From: Prevotella sp.
GTDB taxonomy: Bacteria > Bacteroidota > Bacteroidia > Bacteroidales > Bacteroidaceae
NCBI GenBank assembly: GCA_021636625.1
Contig: JAJWLX010000027.1
Coordinates: forward strand, 1 to 41,629
DNA length: 41,629 nucleotides
Direction of reading: 5' to 3'
Below are positions 28,679-37,377 of the stretch, piece by piece. Below the pieces are notes generated by a model that was not told where the DNA came from, searched no databases, and worked only from the letters and a program-made list of their open reading frames with translations. Position 1 is the stretch's first letter, and each line of letters opens with the position of its first letter. Made by a program: the position numbers and the translations under genes.

Positions 28679-30775
28679 ATGCAAGATAACAACTCCACAA
28701 AGAATAACGAAACCCAGAAGAGAGAGAATCCTTTCTTCCTGCCCTACGGCACCCCACATTATACAGTCCCTTTCCACCGCATCCAGCTCGGTGATTACGA
28801 AGAGGCTTTCATGGAAGGTATCCGACGCGATGACGAGGCCACTGATAAGATTATCAATGACCCGGCAGAACCTACCTTCGAGAACACCATAGCCCGCGTA
28901 GATACCGAGAAGGGCGAGCATTATTACGATCTCCTGAGTCGTGTTTCCAATGTATTCTCTTGCATGATGAGTGCAGAAACCTGCGATGAGATGGAAGAAC
29001 TGGCACAGAAACTGAGTCCGATTCTCACCAAGCATGCCAACGATATCACCCTGAACAAGAAGCTCTTCGAGCGCATCAAGTTCGTTCACGATCATCCAAA
29101 CCGTGAGCTCAATGCCGAGGAACAGATGCTCCTCGACACCAGCTACGACGGATTCGTGCGCAGCGGTGCCCTGCTCGATGAGGAAGGCAAGGAGAAGCTG
29201 CGCAAGCTCACCGAGGAGGCAAGCATGCTCACCCTCCAGTTCTCGCAGAATCTGCTGAAGGAAAACAAGGCTTACACCCTGCATATCACCGATAAGGCTC
29301 AGCTCGACGGACTCCCAGAGACCGCCATCGCAGCCGCTGCCCATAATGCAAAGGAGAAGAACGAAGAGGGATGGATCTTCACCCTCGACTTCCCTAGCTA
29401 CTCTCCTTTCATGACCTACTCCACCCAGCGCGAACTCCGCAAGCAGATGTATATGGCTAGAAATACCGTCTGCACCCACGATAATGAACAGAACAACCTG
29501 CAGATCTGTCAGCGACTGGTCAACCTGCGCAGAGAGCTGGCACAGCTTCTGGGCTTCGAGACCTATGCCGATTACGTACTCCGCCACCGCATGGCAAGCA
29601 CCACAGAGAATGTGTATAAGCTTCTGAACGATCTCATCGATGCCTACAAGCCTACCGCCATCCACGAGACGGCAGAGGTAGAGGCACTCGCCAAGAAACT
29701 GGAGGGCGATGATTTCGAGATGCAGCCATGGGATTTCGGATTCTATTCTCATAAGCTCCAGATGGAGAAGTACAATCTCGATGCAGAGATGCTTCGTCCT
29801 TATTTCCAGCTCGATAAGGTGATTGATGGCGTATTCGGTCTTGCCAACAAGCTCTACGGCATCACCTTCCAGGAGAATAAGGACATCCCGGTCTATCATC
29901 CTGATGTCAAGGCATACGAGGTATTCGATAAGGATGGCAGCTATCTGGCAGTCTTCTATGCCGACTTCTTCCCTCGCAAGGGCAAGCAGGGAGGTGCCTG
30001 GATGACAGAGTTCCAGGGACAGTGGATAGACTATAAGGGCACCAATGTGCGCCCTCATGTCAGCGTGGTAATGAACTTCACCAAGCCTACCACCGAAAAG
30101 CCAGCCCTCCTGACCCTGGGCGAGGTAGAGACCTTCCTCCACGAATTTGGTCACAGCCTCCACGGCATGTTTGCCAATACCCGTTTCGAGAGTCTTTCGG
30201 GTACCAATGTATGGTGGGACTTCGTAGAGTTGCCATCCCAGTTTATGGAAAACTATGCGGTAGAGAAGGATTTCCTGCGCACCTTCGCCTTCCATTACGA
30301 GACAGGCGAACCGTTGCCGGACGATCTCATCGAGCGCATCGTGAAGAGCCGCAACTTCATGGCAGCTTATGCCTGCCTGCGCCAGGTAAGTTTCGGATTG
30401 CTGGATATGGCATACTATACCCAGAAGGATGCCTTCACCGAAGATATCATCCCATTTGAGAAGGAGGCATGGAAAAAGGCGATGATCTTCCCACAGTTGC
30501 CTGATACCTGCATGACCGTACAGTTCTCTCATATCATGGCAGGTGGATATGCGGCTGGCTACTACAGCTACAAGTGGGCAGAGGTGCTCGATGCCGATGC
30601 CTTCAGCGTATTCAAGAAGAACGGCATCTTCGATCAGGCTACCGCCCAGAGCTTCCGCGACAATATCCTTTCCAAGGGAGGCACCGAGCATCCGATGACC
30701 CTCTACAAGCGATTCCGCGGACAGGAGCCAACCATCGATGCCCTGCTCGAACGCAACGAGATCAAGAAGAGTTAA
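28679..30775 (+). CDS. dcp: M3-family peptidyl-dipeptidase
   Basis: A cytosolic zinc metallopeptidase of the Dcp/oligopeptidase A family that trims short peptides. The 698-aa length is standard. The zinc motif HEFGH (residues 488-492, in ETFLHEFGHSLHGMFA) is present, and the second Glu ligand is likely in the following NVWWDFVELPSQFMENY. The C-terminal HIMAGGYAAGYYSYKWAEVLDADAF is typical of the family. Dcp versus OpdA specificity cannot be settled from sequence. Confidence 0.95.
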   Translation: MQDNNSTKNNETQKRENPFFLPYGTPHYTVPFHRIQLGDYEEAFMEGIRRDDEATDKIINDPAEPTFENTIARVDTEKGEHYYDLLSRVSNVFSCMMSAETCDEMEELAQKLSPILTKHANDITLNKKLFERIKFVHDHPNRELNAEEQMLLDTSYDGFVRSGALLDEEGKEKLRKLTEEASMLTLQFSQNLLKENKAYTLHITDKAQLDGLPETAIAAAAHNAKEKNEEGWIFTLDFPSYSPFMTYSTQRELRKQMYMARNTVCTHDNEQNNLQICQRLVNLRRELAQLLGFETYADYVLRHRMASTTENVYKLLNDLIDAYKPTAIHETAEVEALAKKLEGDDFEMQPWDFGFYSHKLQMEKYNLDAEMLRPYFQLDKVIDGVFGLANKLYGITFQENKDIPVYHPDVKAYEVFDKDGSYLAVFYADFFPRKGKQGGAWMTEFQGQWIDYKGTNVRPHVSVVMNFTKPTTEKPALLTLGEVETFLHEFGHSLHGMFANTRFESLSGTNVWWDFVELPSQFMENYAVEKDFLRTFAFHYETGEPLPDDLIERIVKSRNFMAAYACLRQVSFGLLDMAYYTQKDAFTEDIIPFEKEAWKKAMIFPQLPDTCMTVQFSHIMAGGYAAGYYSYKWAEVLDADAFSVFKKNGIFDQATAQSFRDNILSKGGTEHPMTLYKRFRGQEPTIDALLERNEIKKS

Positions 30776-30853
30776 GAGTTTTATCTGCAAAAGACAGAAT
30801 CGTTCATCATTGATTGGAAATTGTTAATTATAAACTATTAACTATAAAGAAGG

Positions 30854-31303
30854 ATGGAAAATCAACTTTCTAAACAGAAGAAGCTCGACCTGCGCTACCT
30901 GCGCATGGCTCGCATCTGGGCTGAGAACAGCTACTGCAAGCGCCGCCAGGTAGGTGCGCTGGTGGTGAAGGACAAGATGATCATCAGCGATGGATACAAT
31001 GGTACTCCCAGCGGATTCGAGAACATCTGCGAGGAGAACAATGTAACCAAGCCATACGTTCTGCATGCCGAGGCCAACGCCATCACCAAGCTGGCACGCA
31101 GCAGCAACAACAGCGAGGGCAGTACACTCTACGTCACTGCCTCTCCCTGCATCGAATGCTCCAAGCTCATTATCCAGTCGGGCATCAAGCGTGTGGTCTA
31201 TGCTGAGAAATACCGCCTCACCGACGGTGTGGATCTTCTGAAGCGTGCAGGAGTGGTGGTAGAATATATGAATCCGGATGAAGAAGAAGCTTCACAGGAT
31301 TAA
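30854..31303 (+). CDS. dCMP deaminase
   Basis: Deaminates dCMP to dUMP, feeding thymidylate synthesis. The 149-aa zinc-dependent cytidine/deoxycytidylate deaminase has HAEANA (His71, Glu73) and PCIEC (Cys99, Cys102) for zinc and catalysis. The NGTPSGFENICEE region is typical of dCMP deaminases (ComEB-like). Its product is the substrate of the ThyX encoded at 16411. A cytidine deaminase proper would lack the long NGTPSG loop. Confidence 0.93.
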   Translation: MENQLSKQKKLDLRYLRMARIWAENSYCKRRQVGALVVKDKMIISDGYNGTPSGFENICEENNVTKPYVLHAEANAITKLARSSNNSEGSTLYVTASPCIECSKLIIQSGIKRVVYAEKYRLTDGVDLLKRAGVVVEYMNPDEEEASQD

Positions 31304-31353
31304 AGAGAGAGAAAAAGAGAGAAAGAAACGTTAGTATATTAAATTAGTTAGTT

Positions 31354-33024
31354 ATGAATATGAATAAGAATAAGACCAATCGGTATATGCCCTTCATCAT
31401 GGCGCTCTGCGTTGTGCTGGGCATCATCATCGGCACATTCTTTTCGAATCATTTCGCCGGCAACCGACTCAATGTCATCAACAGTGGAAGCAACCGTCTG
31501 AACAACCTGCTCCACCTCATCGATGACCAGTATGTAGATGCCGTGAACATCGATTCGCTGGTCGATAAGGCGATTCCTCAGATTCTTGCCGAGCTGGATC
31601 CTCACTCTGTCTATATCAGTGCGAAGGATGCAGCAGCAGCCACCGACGACCTCAAGGGTTCGTTCTCGGGCGTAGGCATCGAGTTTGTTATCCGCCAGGA
31701 CACCATCCATGTGCAGAATGTGATTCAGAACGGACCAGCCGAAAAGGCTGGATTGTTGGCAGGTGATAAGATTGTAGCCGTAGATGGCAAGCCTTTCGTA
31801 GGCAAGATTGTCACCAATCAGGAAGCGATGCACCGCCTCAAGGGTCCTAAGGATACCAAGGTGAAGATTGGCGTCATCCGCTATGGCAGCAAGAAGGTGC
31901 AGACCTTCACCGTCACCCGTGGCGAGATACCTACCAAGAGTGTCACCGCAGCCTATATGCTCGATGACAACACCGGATATATCCGCATCAAGAACTTCGG
32001 CGAGAACACCTATCCTGAGATGCTCATCGCGCTGGCAAAACTCTCACAGCAGGGATTCAAGAATCTCTGTATCGACCTGCGCGATAACTCGGGTGGTTAT
32101 CTCACAGCCGCTGTGAACATGGCAAACGAGTTCCTGCCAGAGAAGAAACTCATACTCTATACCCAGGGTCGCAAGTCGCCTCGCCAGGATTACATGAGTG
32201 ATGGCAAGGGTTCCTACAAGAAGATTCCGATGGTTGTGCTCATCAATGAGGGTTCTGCTTCTTCGGCTGAGATCTTTGCAGGAGCCATGCAGGACAACGA
32301 CCGTGCCACCATCATCGGCCGCCGTTCGTTCGGTAAGGGATTGGTACAGCAGCAGATTGAGTTCCCAGACCACAGTCTCATCCGTCTTACCATCGCCCGC
32401 TACTATACTCCATCAGGCAGATGTATCCAGAAGCCATATACTCTGGGCGACAGCGGTGACTACGAGCAGGATCTCCTCACCCGTTATGAGCATGGAGAGT
32501 TCTTCTCGCAGGATAGCATCAAGCATACCGGTCCGGCTTACCATACCGGCATTGGCAGAGTGGTTTATGGTGGTGGTGGCATCACTCCAGATATCTTCGT
32601 TCCTGAAGATACCCTGGGTATGACATCTTACTTCAAGGAAGCGAGCATGAGCGGACTGATTCTCCAGTTTGCATTTACCTATACGGACGACAACCGTCCT
32701 AAGTTGAACAATTTCAAGGAGATGATGGAACTCGCCGATTATCTTGATAAGCAGAACCTGGTAGAGCAGTTTGTCGATTATGCCGACAAGCGCGGACTGA
32801 AGCGCCGTAACCTTCTCATCCGCAAGTCTCACAAGCTGCTGGACCGTGTTCTCGACAGCCGTATCATCTACAATATGCTGGATGAGCAGGCGTGGACAGA
32901 ATACATCAACCAGGATGATCCTGTAATCAGGAAAACTCTTGAGGTCTTCAATAATCACGCTGCCTTCCCTAAGAAGCCTGCAGCACCGGCAAAGGCTGCA
33001 AGCAAAGTGGTAAAGAAGAAATAA
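31354..33024 (+). CDS. S41-family C-terminal processing protease
   Basis: A periplasmic or membrane-anchored serine protease of the CtpA/Prc type. The 556-aa protein has an N-terminal anchor (FIMALCVVLGIIIGTFF), a PDZ domain (GVGIEFVIRQDTIHV to AGLLAGDKIVAVDGKP, about 105-150) and the S41 core with NEGSASSAEIFAGAMQ (nucleophile near Ser301) and GRRSFGKGLVQ (catalytic Lys). The C-terminal ~150 residues form a helical extension with a Lys/Ala/Pro-rich tail. It is followed after 2 nt by the cyclo-ligase gene. Confidence 0.94.
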   Translation: MNMNKNKTNRYMPFIMALCVVLGIIIGTFFSNHFAGNRLNVINSGSNRLNNLLHLIDDQYVDAVNIDSLVDKAIPQILAELDPHSVYISAKDAAAATDDLKGSFSGVGIEFVIRQDTIHVQNVIQNGPAEKAGLLAGDKIVAVDGKPFVGKIVTNQEAMHRLKGPKDTKVKIGVIRYGSKKVQTFTVTRGEIPTKSVTAAYMLDDNTGYIRIKNFGENTYPEMLIALAKLSQQGFKNLCIDLRDNSGGYLTAAVNMANEFLPEKKLILYTQGRKSPRQDYMSDGKGSYKKIPMVVLINEGSASSAEIFAGAMQDNDRATIIGRRSFGKGLVQQQIEFPDHSLIRLTIARYYTPSGRCIQKPYTLGDSGDYEQDLLTRYEHGEFFSQDSIKHTGPAYHTGIGRVVYGGGGITPDIFVPEDTLGMTSYFKEASMSGLILQFAFTYTDDNRPKLNNFKEMMELADYLDKQNLVEQFVDYADKRGLKRRNLLIRKSHKLLDRVLDSRIIYNMLDEQAWTEYINQDDPVIRKTLEVFNNHAAFPKKPAAPAKAASKVVKKK

Positions 33025-33026
33025 GC

Positions 33027-33566
33027 ATGGATAAGAAAGATTTAAGAAAAATAATAAGAGATAGAAAGCGACAGTATTCCTCAAGTACTCTTGAGGAACT
33101 GTCGCTTTCCGTTTTATCTCATCTCGAAGAGAATGGGCATCTGCAATCTGCCCATACGGTGATGATGTACTATTCCCTCCCCGACGAGGTGAATACCCAT
33201 CGTTTCATCGATAGCCTGGTGGCTTCCGGTAAGAAGGTATTATTGCCCGAAGTAATAGACGACCGGAATATGGTGCTCCGTGAATATACCTGTAGCCAGG
33301 ATTTAAGAGAGGGAGCCTATCATATCATGGAGCCTGCAGGCACCCTTTTTCCTCCCCATCGCTACAGTGAGATAGATGTAGCTATCATCCCGGGTATGGC
33401 ATTCGATATCCAGGGTAATCGTCTGGGCAGGGGCAAGGCCTATTACGACCGCTTCCTCCCGAAGATTCCTGGAGCCTACAGAATAGGCATCGCCTTCCCC
33501 TTCCAGCTTCTGCCTCAGATTCCAACGGAGGAAACAGACATCGCCATGAATGAGATTATCTCGTAA
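33027..33566 (+). CDS. 5-formyltetrahydrofolate cyclo-ligase
   Basis: Converts 5-formyl-THF to 5,10-methenyl-THF with ATP, returning it to the one-carbon pool. The 179-aa protein has the N-terminal KKDLRKIIRDRKRQ, the mid-region YYSLPDEVNTHRFI and the signature GRGKAYYDRFLP near the C-terminus. It starts 2 nt after the S41 protease gene. A strong hairpin covers codons 13-28 (33064-33109). The last seven codons are followed by an imperfect 21-bp copy of themselves. Confidence 0.94.
   Translation: MDKKDLRKIIRDRKRQYSSSTLEELSLSVLSHLEENGHLQSAHTVMMYYSLPDEVNTHRFIDSLVASGKKVLLPEVIDDRNMVLREYTCSQDLREGAYHIMEPAGTLFPPHRYSEIDVAIIPGMAFDIQGNRLGRGKAYYDRFLPKIPGAYRIGIAFPFQLLPQIPTEETDIAMNEIIS
33064..33109 (+). 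terminator. Strong hairpin inside the start of the cyclo-ligase gene
   Basis: GAAAGCGACAGT-AT-TCCTCAAG, loop TACT, then CTTGAGGAACTGTCGCTTTC: 20 bp paired with a 2-nt bulge. It is followed by CGTTTTATC. It is the most stable-looking stem in the window, and it lies within coding sequence just after the S41 protease gene. Whether it terminates, attenuates or protects the mRNA is unknown. Confidence 0.6.
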
Positions 33567-33587
33567 TGAAAGAGATCATCTCATAAA
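33546..33587 (+). repeat. 21-bp tandem duplication at the cyclo-ligase stop codon
   Basis: 33546-33566 encodes MNEIIS-stop and 33567-33587 repeats it as MKEIIS-stop. Each unit contains a GAGAT-N-ATCTC palindrome. The second copy is outside the gene. Confidence 0.85.
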
Positions 33588-33864
33588 AAAGCATTTTTTC
33601 GCAGGAAAATACAATATAATGCAGAAAAATGCGTTAATAAAAGAAAAAAGACGTTTTTTTCATAGCCCCCGATTAAACCTTTTCGGATTATCGGGGTCAA
33701 ATAGAACGATTAGAATTCATAAACTGAACTTATATTATATCGTGTAAGATTCAATAGGAAATTTATTAGTTAGTATTTAGGTAAATCCGAAGCACCGGCT
33801 TGTGAAAGTCGATGCTTTTTTCGTTTTTTAACGGCAAACAATATGATTTCTCGTCTTTTTTTAC
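33588..33864 (+). other. Gene-free stretch with two hairpins, possible small RNA
   Basis: There is no convincing ORF. A hairpin CCCCGAT/ATCGGGG lies at 33667-33696. A terminator-like hairpin GCACCGGCTT-GTGA-AAGTCGATGC with six T lies at 33792-33822, preceded by TTAGTTAGTATTTAGG, which resembles the pre-terminator part of the candidate RNA at 17386. No TAnnTTTG box precedes it, so a separate RNA is only a possibility. Confidence 0.35.
33792..33822 (+). terminator. Terminator in the cyclo-ligase/lipoprotein gap
   Basis: GCACCGGCTT pairs with AAGTCGATGC (one mismatch, one G-U), loop GTGA, followed by TTTTTTCG. It probably ends the upstream transcript, or an RNA within the gap. Confidence 0.6.
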
Positions 33865-33872
33865 TACTTTTG
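33865..33872 (+). promoter_or_regulatory. -7 box of the DUF4738-like lipoprotein gene
   Basis: TACTTTTG, about 60 nt before the chosen ATG; no TTTG at -33. Confidence 0.5.
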
Positions 33873-33932
33873 TACTTCAAAAAGAAAACAATGCAATCAA
33901 AAAAGCATTGCCATCAAAACAATAACAACAAG

Positions 33933-34547
33933 ATGAAACAAAGTAACTACATATTATTATCCATTCTGGCAATAGGCCTCATGGTTTCATGCGCAGAAAA
34001 GAAAAAGAGCAAGATTATCATTGCCCCCAAACCTGTGGAACAGGTAACCAACAAACCCACCCAGGAGATGAGCGGGTATGAACAGGCAAGAGATGTGGAA
34101 TGGCTGGGCAACCATTACAAGGTGGTAGTGAAGCGAGAAGCCGACCACGAATTACCTATCATCCAACTGGACAAGACCACCAAGTATTACGATAATAAGA
34201 TTACCATCCGCATTCTGAGAAGCGATGGCACCGAGTTTTTCAACCGCACCTTTACAAAGGCAGCCTTTGAAAGTTATCTCGATAAGCAGACGAAATCGAT
34301 GGGAGCCCTTCTGGGCATCGTTTTCGATAAGACTGAAGGAGACAATCTGAGTTTTGCAGCCAGCGTCGGATCTCCGGATATCACCAGCGATGAATATCTC
34401 CCACTGGTACTGAAAATATCAAGAATGGGTGCCGTCAGCATCAGCAAGGATCAGGTTCTCGATACCGAATCCGCTTCCGAATCCGCCTCTTCTTCAGCCT
34501 CTTCTACTTCTAAAGAAGATTTGGAAGATGATGACGAAGGAGTATAA
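33933..34547 (+). CDS. Lipoprotein, DUF4738-like
   Basis: Starting at ATG 33933 (MKQSNYILLSILAIGLMVSC) gives a 204-aa lipoprotein with the acylated Cys about residue 20. The body (DVEWLGNHYKVVVKREADHELPIIQ to RSDGTEFFNRTFTKAAFESYL) resembles the Bacteroidota DUF4738 family, from memory. The C-terminus is a low-complexity Ser/Ala/Glu/Asp tail. The frame extends upstream to 33843, but that part is AT-rich and covers the promoter. Confidence 0.75.
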   Translation: MKQSNYILLSILAIGLMVSCAEKKKSKIIIAPKPVEQVTNKPTQEMSGYEQARDVEWLGNHYKVVVKREADHELPIIQLDKTTKYYDNKITIRILRSDGTEFFNRTFTKAAFESYLDKQTKSMGALLGIVFDKTEGDNLSFAASVGSPDITSDEYLPLVLKISRMGAVSISKDQVLDTESASESASSSASSTSKEDLEDDDEGV

Positions 34548-34554
34548 AAAAGAA

Positions 34555-34592
34555 ATTCTATTAAGCGCAAGAAGTTCTGCGCTTAATAGAAT
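34555..34592. terminator. Bidirectional terminator, overlapping the DUF721 stop
   Basis: ATTCTATTAAGCGCA (34555-34569) and TGCGCTTAATAGAAT (34578-34592) pair perfectly over 15 bp. T-rich DNA follows on the minus strand. The TAA stop and last two codons of the DUF721 gene lie inside the stem. Confidence 0.8.
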
Positions 34593-34873
34593 CTGATATC
34601 AGCAATCACCATGCTTCCCACCTGCTTGTTCAATCTGCGAACCAGGATGGAGCGATTCATGGTAAGATCTGCTCTCAGTGCCGGATTCATCACTTTCACA
34701 AACAGCGTCTGGTTCTTGATGAACTTCTCACCGCAATAGGCTGCGATTGGTGCCCCAACCACAGTCTCCCAACTATCAATCAGACGCCTCTGCAGCAAAG
34801 GCGTCTCCAATCCCTGGTTTCTCAGAAACTCAGGCAATAGTTCTGCTATCGATTTAACTTTCTGTCTAAACAT
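34583..34873 (-). CDS. DUF721 (DciA-like) protein
   Basis: A 96-aa protein with a DUF721 domain. Visible are ETPLLQRRLIDSWETVVG and the FIKNQTLFVKVMNPALRADLTMNR segment. DUF721 includes DciA, which works with replicative helicase DnaB in many bacteria lacking DnaC. It lies 12 nt downstream of recF on the same strand, a common pairing. The protein is shorter than DciA of Gammaproteobacteria, so a helicase-loading role is inferred. Confidence 0.88.
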   Translation of the reverse strand: MFRQKVKSIAELLPEFLRNQGLETPLLQRRLIDSWETVVGAPIAAYCGEKFIKNQTLFVKVMNPALRADLTMNRSILVRRLNKQVGSMVIADIRFY

Positions 34874-34885
34874 AAGCTATTCCTC

Positions 34886-35986
34886 CTAAACATACGCTAT
34901 TTCTCCATTATTCACCTCAAAAATCCGAAAATCGCCATTCAGTCGATGGAGGATCTGATCCAGATGATCCCTATTCGTATCCGTGATGAAAATCTGACCG
35001 AAGCTGTCACTCGATACCAGTTGAACGATGGCTTCAACCCTCTGAGCATCAAGCTTATCAAAGATATCGTCCAGCAGCAGCAAAGGAGTGGTATTCGAAC
35101 ACGTACGCTGCAGGAAACTGAACTGTGCCAGCTTCAGGGCAATCACATAACTCTTGTTCTGTCCCTGACTTCCCTCGCGCTTCATCTGATAATCTCCGAT
35201 GGTAAATTCCAGGTCATCCCTGTGCATGCCGTGCAAAGAATATCCTACGGCTCTATCCTTGAACCGGTCACGCTGAATCACCTCCAGCAACGGTCCCCTC
35301 TGACAGTGGGAGATATAATGCAGCCCTACCTTCTCCTGGTTGCCCGAAATATGCTGGTAAATCTCCTGAAACAGCGGCACCAGTTCGCTCACAAACGCCT
35401 GTCTCTTGGCATAGAGCATTTCTCCGTTCATCGCCATCTGCTGTTCCCAGAGTTCCATCAGCGTGGCATCCGGTTCCTCCTCCATCTTCAGCAGCGCATT
35501 TCTCTGCTGCAGCGCCTTGTTGTAGTTGTTCAGCGCCTCGATATACGTATTGTCGTATTGCGAAATCACCACATCCATCAGCTTTCTTCTCTCCTCGCTT
35601 CCGCCTTCTATGAGCGAAACATCCGAAGGCGAAACATAGATGAGCGGGATGAGTCCGATGTGCTGCGAGAGCCTTTTATACTCCTTCTTGTTGCGTTTGA
35701 AGTGCTTCTTGGTGCCCCTTTTCATACCGCAGTAGATGTTCTCCATATCCCCATTATCACTCTCGTAGTTGCCTTCCAGCATGAAGAAAGCCTCGTCGTG
35801 CGTGATGATCTGCGAATCGACGGGATTGTTGGCGCTCCTGCAAAACGAGAGATAGTAGATGGCATCGAGAAAGTTGGTCTTACCCATACCATTATGGCCG
35901 ATAAGACAGTTGATCTTGGGCGACAGCTCCAGGTTGGCGCCCTTGATGTTTTTGTAATTAATAATGGAAATATTCTTTAAAATCAT
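34886..35986 (-). CDS. recF: DNA replication/repair protein RecF
   Basis: An SMC-like ATPase that helps load RecA at gaps with RecO and RecR. The 366-aa product starts MILKNISIINYKNI, with Walker A GHNGMGKTNFLDAIYYLSF, the ABC signature region GSQGQNKSYVIALKLAQ and Walker B LLLLDDIFDKLD. The start is ATG 35986; the frame open to 36115 would add an AT-rich hydrophobic extension over both divergent promoters and is rejected. Confidence 0.96.
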   Translation of the reverse strand: MILKNISIINYKNIKGANLELSPKINCLIGHNGMGKTNFLDAIYYLSFCRSANNPVDSQIITHDEAFFMLEGNYESDNGDMENIYCGMKRGTKKHFKRNKKEYKRLSQHIGLIPLIYVSPSDVSLIEGGSEERRKLMDVVISQYDNTYIEALNNYNKALQQRNALLKMEEEPDATLMELWEQQMAMNGEMLYAKRQAFVSELVPLFQEIYQHISGNQEKVGLHYISHCQRGPLLEVIQRDRFKDRAVGYSLHGMHRDDLEFTIGDYQMKREGSQGQNKSYVIALKLAQFSFLQRTCSNTTPLLLLDDIFDKLDAQRVEAIVQLVSSDSFGQIFITDTNRDHLDQILHRLNGDFRIFEVNNGEIAYV

Positions 35987-36010
35987 AGATACTTTTCTGC
36001 TAATTGACTG

Positions 36011-36018
36011 CAAAGTTA
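36011..36018 (-). promoter_or_regulatory. -7 box of recF
   Basis: TAACTTTG on the minus strand, 24 nt before the recF ATG; no TTTG at the expected -33 distance. Confidence 0.5.
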
Positions 36019-36057
36019 GCAGAAAAAGCCCAAAAAACGAAAAAAGTAGGCTAGAAA

Positions 36058-36089
36058 TTTCAATATCTGAATAAAAATCAGTAAATTTG
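36058..36089 (+). promoter_or_regulatory. Promoter of the TPR protein gene
   Basis: TTTC (36058-36061), 20-nt spacer, TAAATTTG (36082-36089). One mismatch in the -33 box. It drives the TPR gene and probably ribH. Confidence 0.65.
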
Positions 36090-36142
36090 CAACCTAAAAG
36101 AGCTAGGAATAACAAAGAATAATAAAAAACAAAAAATAAGAA

Positions 36143-36838
36143 ATGGCAAACAACAACGTACAGGCTCAGGAAATCGAGAGCCTTAACATGAAAGAGGCCT
36201 TCTTCATGAAGTACAAGAAGGCAATTATGATCGCAGTGGTAGCATTGATCGTTATCATCGCAGGTGTATTCGCTTACATGTCTCAGATTGCAGGTCCTCG
36301 TGAGGACAAGGCAAGCACATTGCTCGGCAAGGGTCAGACCTATTTCCAGAACGAGATGTATGAGCAGGCACTCAACGGCGACGGCGCTGGCTACGTAGGC
36401 TTCGCAAAGATTGCCAGCGAATACGGCAGCACCGATGCAGGCAACCTCGCCAACCTCTATGCAGGTCTCTGCTATGCCAACCTCGGCAAGTGGGCAGAGG
36501 CAGAGAAGAGCCTCGACGCATTCTCATCTAAGGGCGACGAGATGATCAGCCCAGCCGCTCAGGCAGCCCTCGGCGATGCATACGCACACCTCAACAAGCT
36601 CGATGATGCCGTAGCCGCTTTCAAGAAGGCAGCTTCCATGGCAGACAGCAAGGCAGAGGATGATGCCAACAACTCTCTCTCTCCTGCCTTCCTCATCAAG
36701 GCTGGCGAAATCCTGGAGAGCCAGAACAAGAAGGCTGAGGCTTTGAGCATCTATCAGGACATCAAGAAGAAGTATGTAAACTCTATGCTCGTTCAGAGCT
36801 CTGAGATCGATAAGTACATCGAGCGTGCTTCCAACTAA
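36143..36838 (+). CDS. Membrane-anchored tetratricopeptide repeat protein
   Basis: The 231-aa protein has one N-terminal transmembrane helix (AIMIAVVALIVIIAGVFAYM, about 27-46), then TPR-like helical repeats (NLANLYAGLCYANLGKWAEAEKSL; AALGDAYAHLNKLDDAVAAFKKA; ILESQNKKAEALSIYQDI). The layout resembles YfgM-type periplasmic chaperone partners. Partners are unknown. It is 11 nt upstream of ribH. Confidence 0.88.
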   Translation: MANNNVQAQEIESLNMKEAFFMKYKKAIMIAVVALIVIIAGVFAYMSQIAGPREDKASTLLGKGQTYFQNEMYEQALNGDGAGYVGFAKIASEYGSTDAGNLANLYAGLCYANLGKWAEAEKSLDAFSSKGDEMISPAAQAALGDAYAHLNKLDDAVAAFKKAASMADSKAEDDANNSLSPAFLIKAGEILESQNKKAEALSIYQDIKKKYVNSMLVQSSEIDKYIERASN

Positions 36839-36849
36839 ATCAGAACATT

Positions 36850-37326
36850 ATGGCAACAGCACTTCATAATTTGTCGGAATACGACTTTTCCAAGATTCCA
36901 GATGCCAGCAACATGTGCTTCGGTATCGTGGTAGCTGAATGGAACCCAGATATTACAGGCGCCTTGCTCGATGGAGCTGTCAAGACGCTGGAGAAGCATG
37001 GAGCCATCCCTGAGAACATCCATGTGAAGACCGTACCGGGAAGCTTCGAGCTGATCTATGGTGCGCATCAGATGGTGCTCAATGGCGGCTACGATGCTGT
37101 CATCATCCTGGGTAGTGTGATTCGTGGCGAGACTCCGCACTTCGATTATATCTGCGAGGGTGTCACCTATGGTATTGCGCGCCTCAACGCCACACAGGAA
37201 ATCCCTGTCATCTACGGACTTCTCACCACCAACGACCTCCAGCAGGCGAAGGATCGCAGCGGCGGCAAGTTGGGTAACAAGGGTGACGAGTGCGCTATCG
37301 ACGCTATCAAAATGGCAAAATTCTAA
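36850..37326 (+). CDS. ribH: 6,7-dimethyl-8-ribityllumazine synthase
   Basis: Condenses the ribityl-amino-uracil intermediate with dihydroxybutanone phosphate, the penultimate step of riboflavin synthesis. The 158-aa protein has FGIVVAEWNPDITGALL, VPGSFELIYGA, the catalytic RGETPHFDYICEGV (His97) and VIYGLLTTNDLQQAKDRSG. No other rib genes are nearby. Confidence 0.96.
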   Translation: MATALHNLSEYDFSKIPDASNMCFGIVVAEWNPDITGALLDGAVKTLEKHGAIPENIHVKTVPGSFELIYGAHQMVLNGGYDAVIILGSVIRGETPHFDYICEGVTYGIARLNATQEIPVIYGLLTTNDLQQAKDRSGGKLGNKGDECAIDAIKMAKF

Positions 37327-37335
37327 TTACATAAG

Positions 37336-37377
37336 AAAGCTCTTGACGTTGGGCTAAACCTGACTTCAAGAGCTTTT
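37336..37377 (+). terminator. ribH terminator
   Basis: AAAGCTCTTGA (37336-37346) pairs with TCAAGAGCTTTT (37366-37377), 10 nt after the ribH stop. Confidence 0.8.

Noticed and set aside
28484..30790. 768-codon open frame on the minus strand opposite the M3 peptidase gene
   Set aside because: It mirrors the dcp coding sequence in a complementary frame, has no recognisable domain, and arises because the sense-strand codon choice avoids reverse-strand stops.
33550..33747. 65-codon frame after the cyclo-ligase gene
   Set aside because: It overlaps the cyclo-ligase stop out of frame, spans the CCCCGAT/ATCGGGG hairpin, and has no ribosome site or recognisable pattern.
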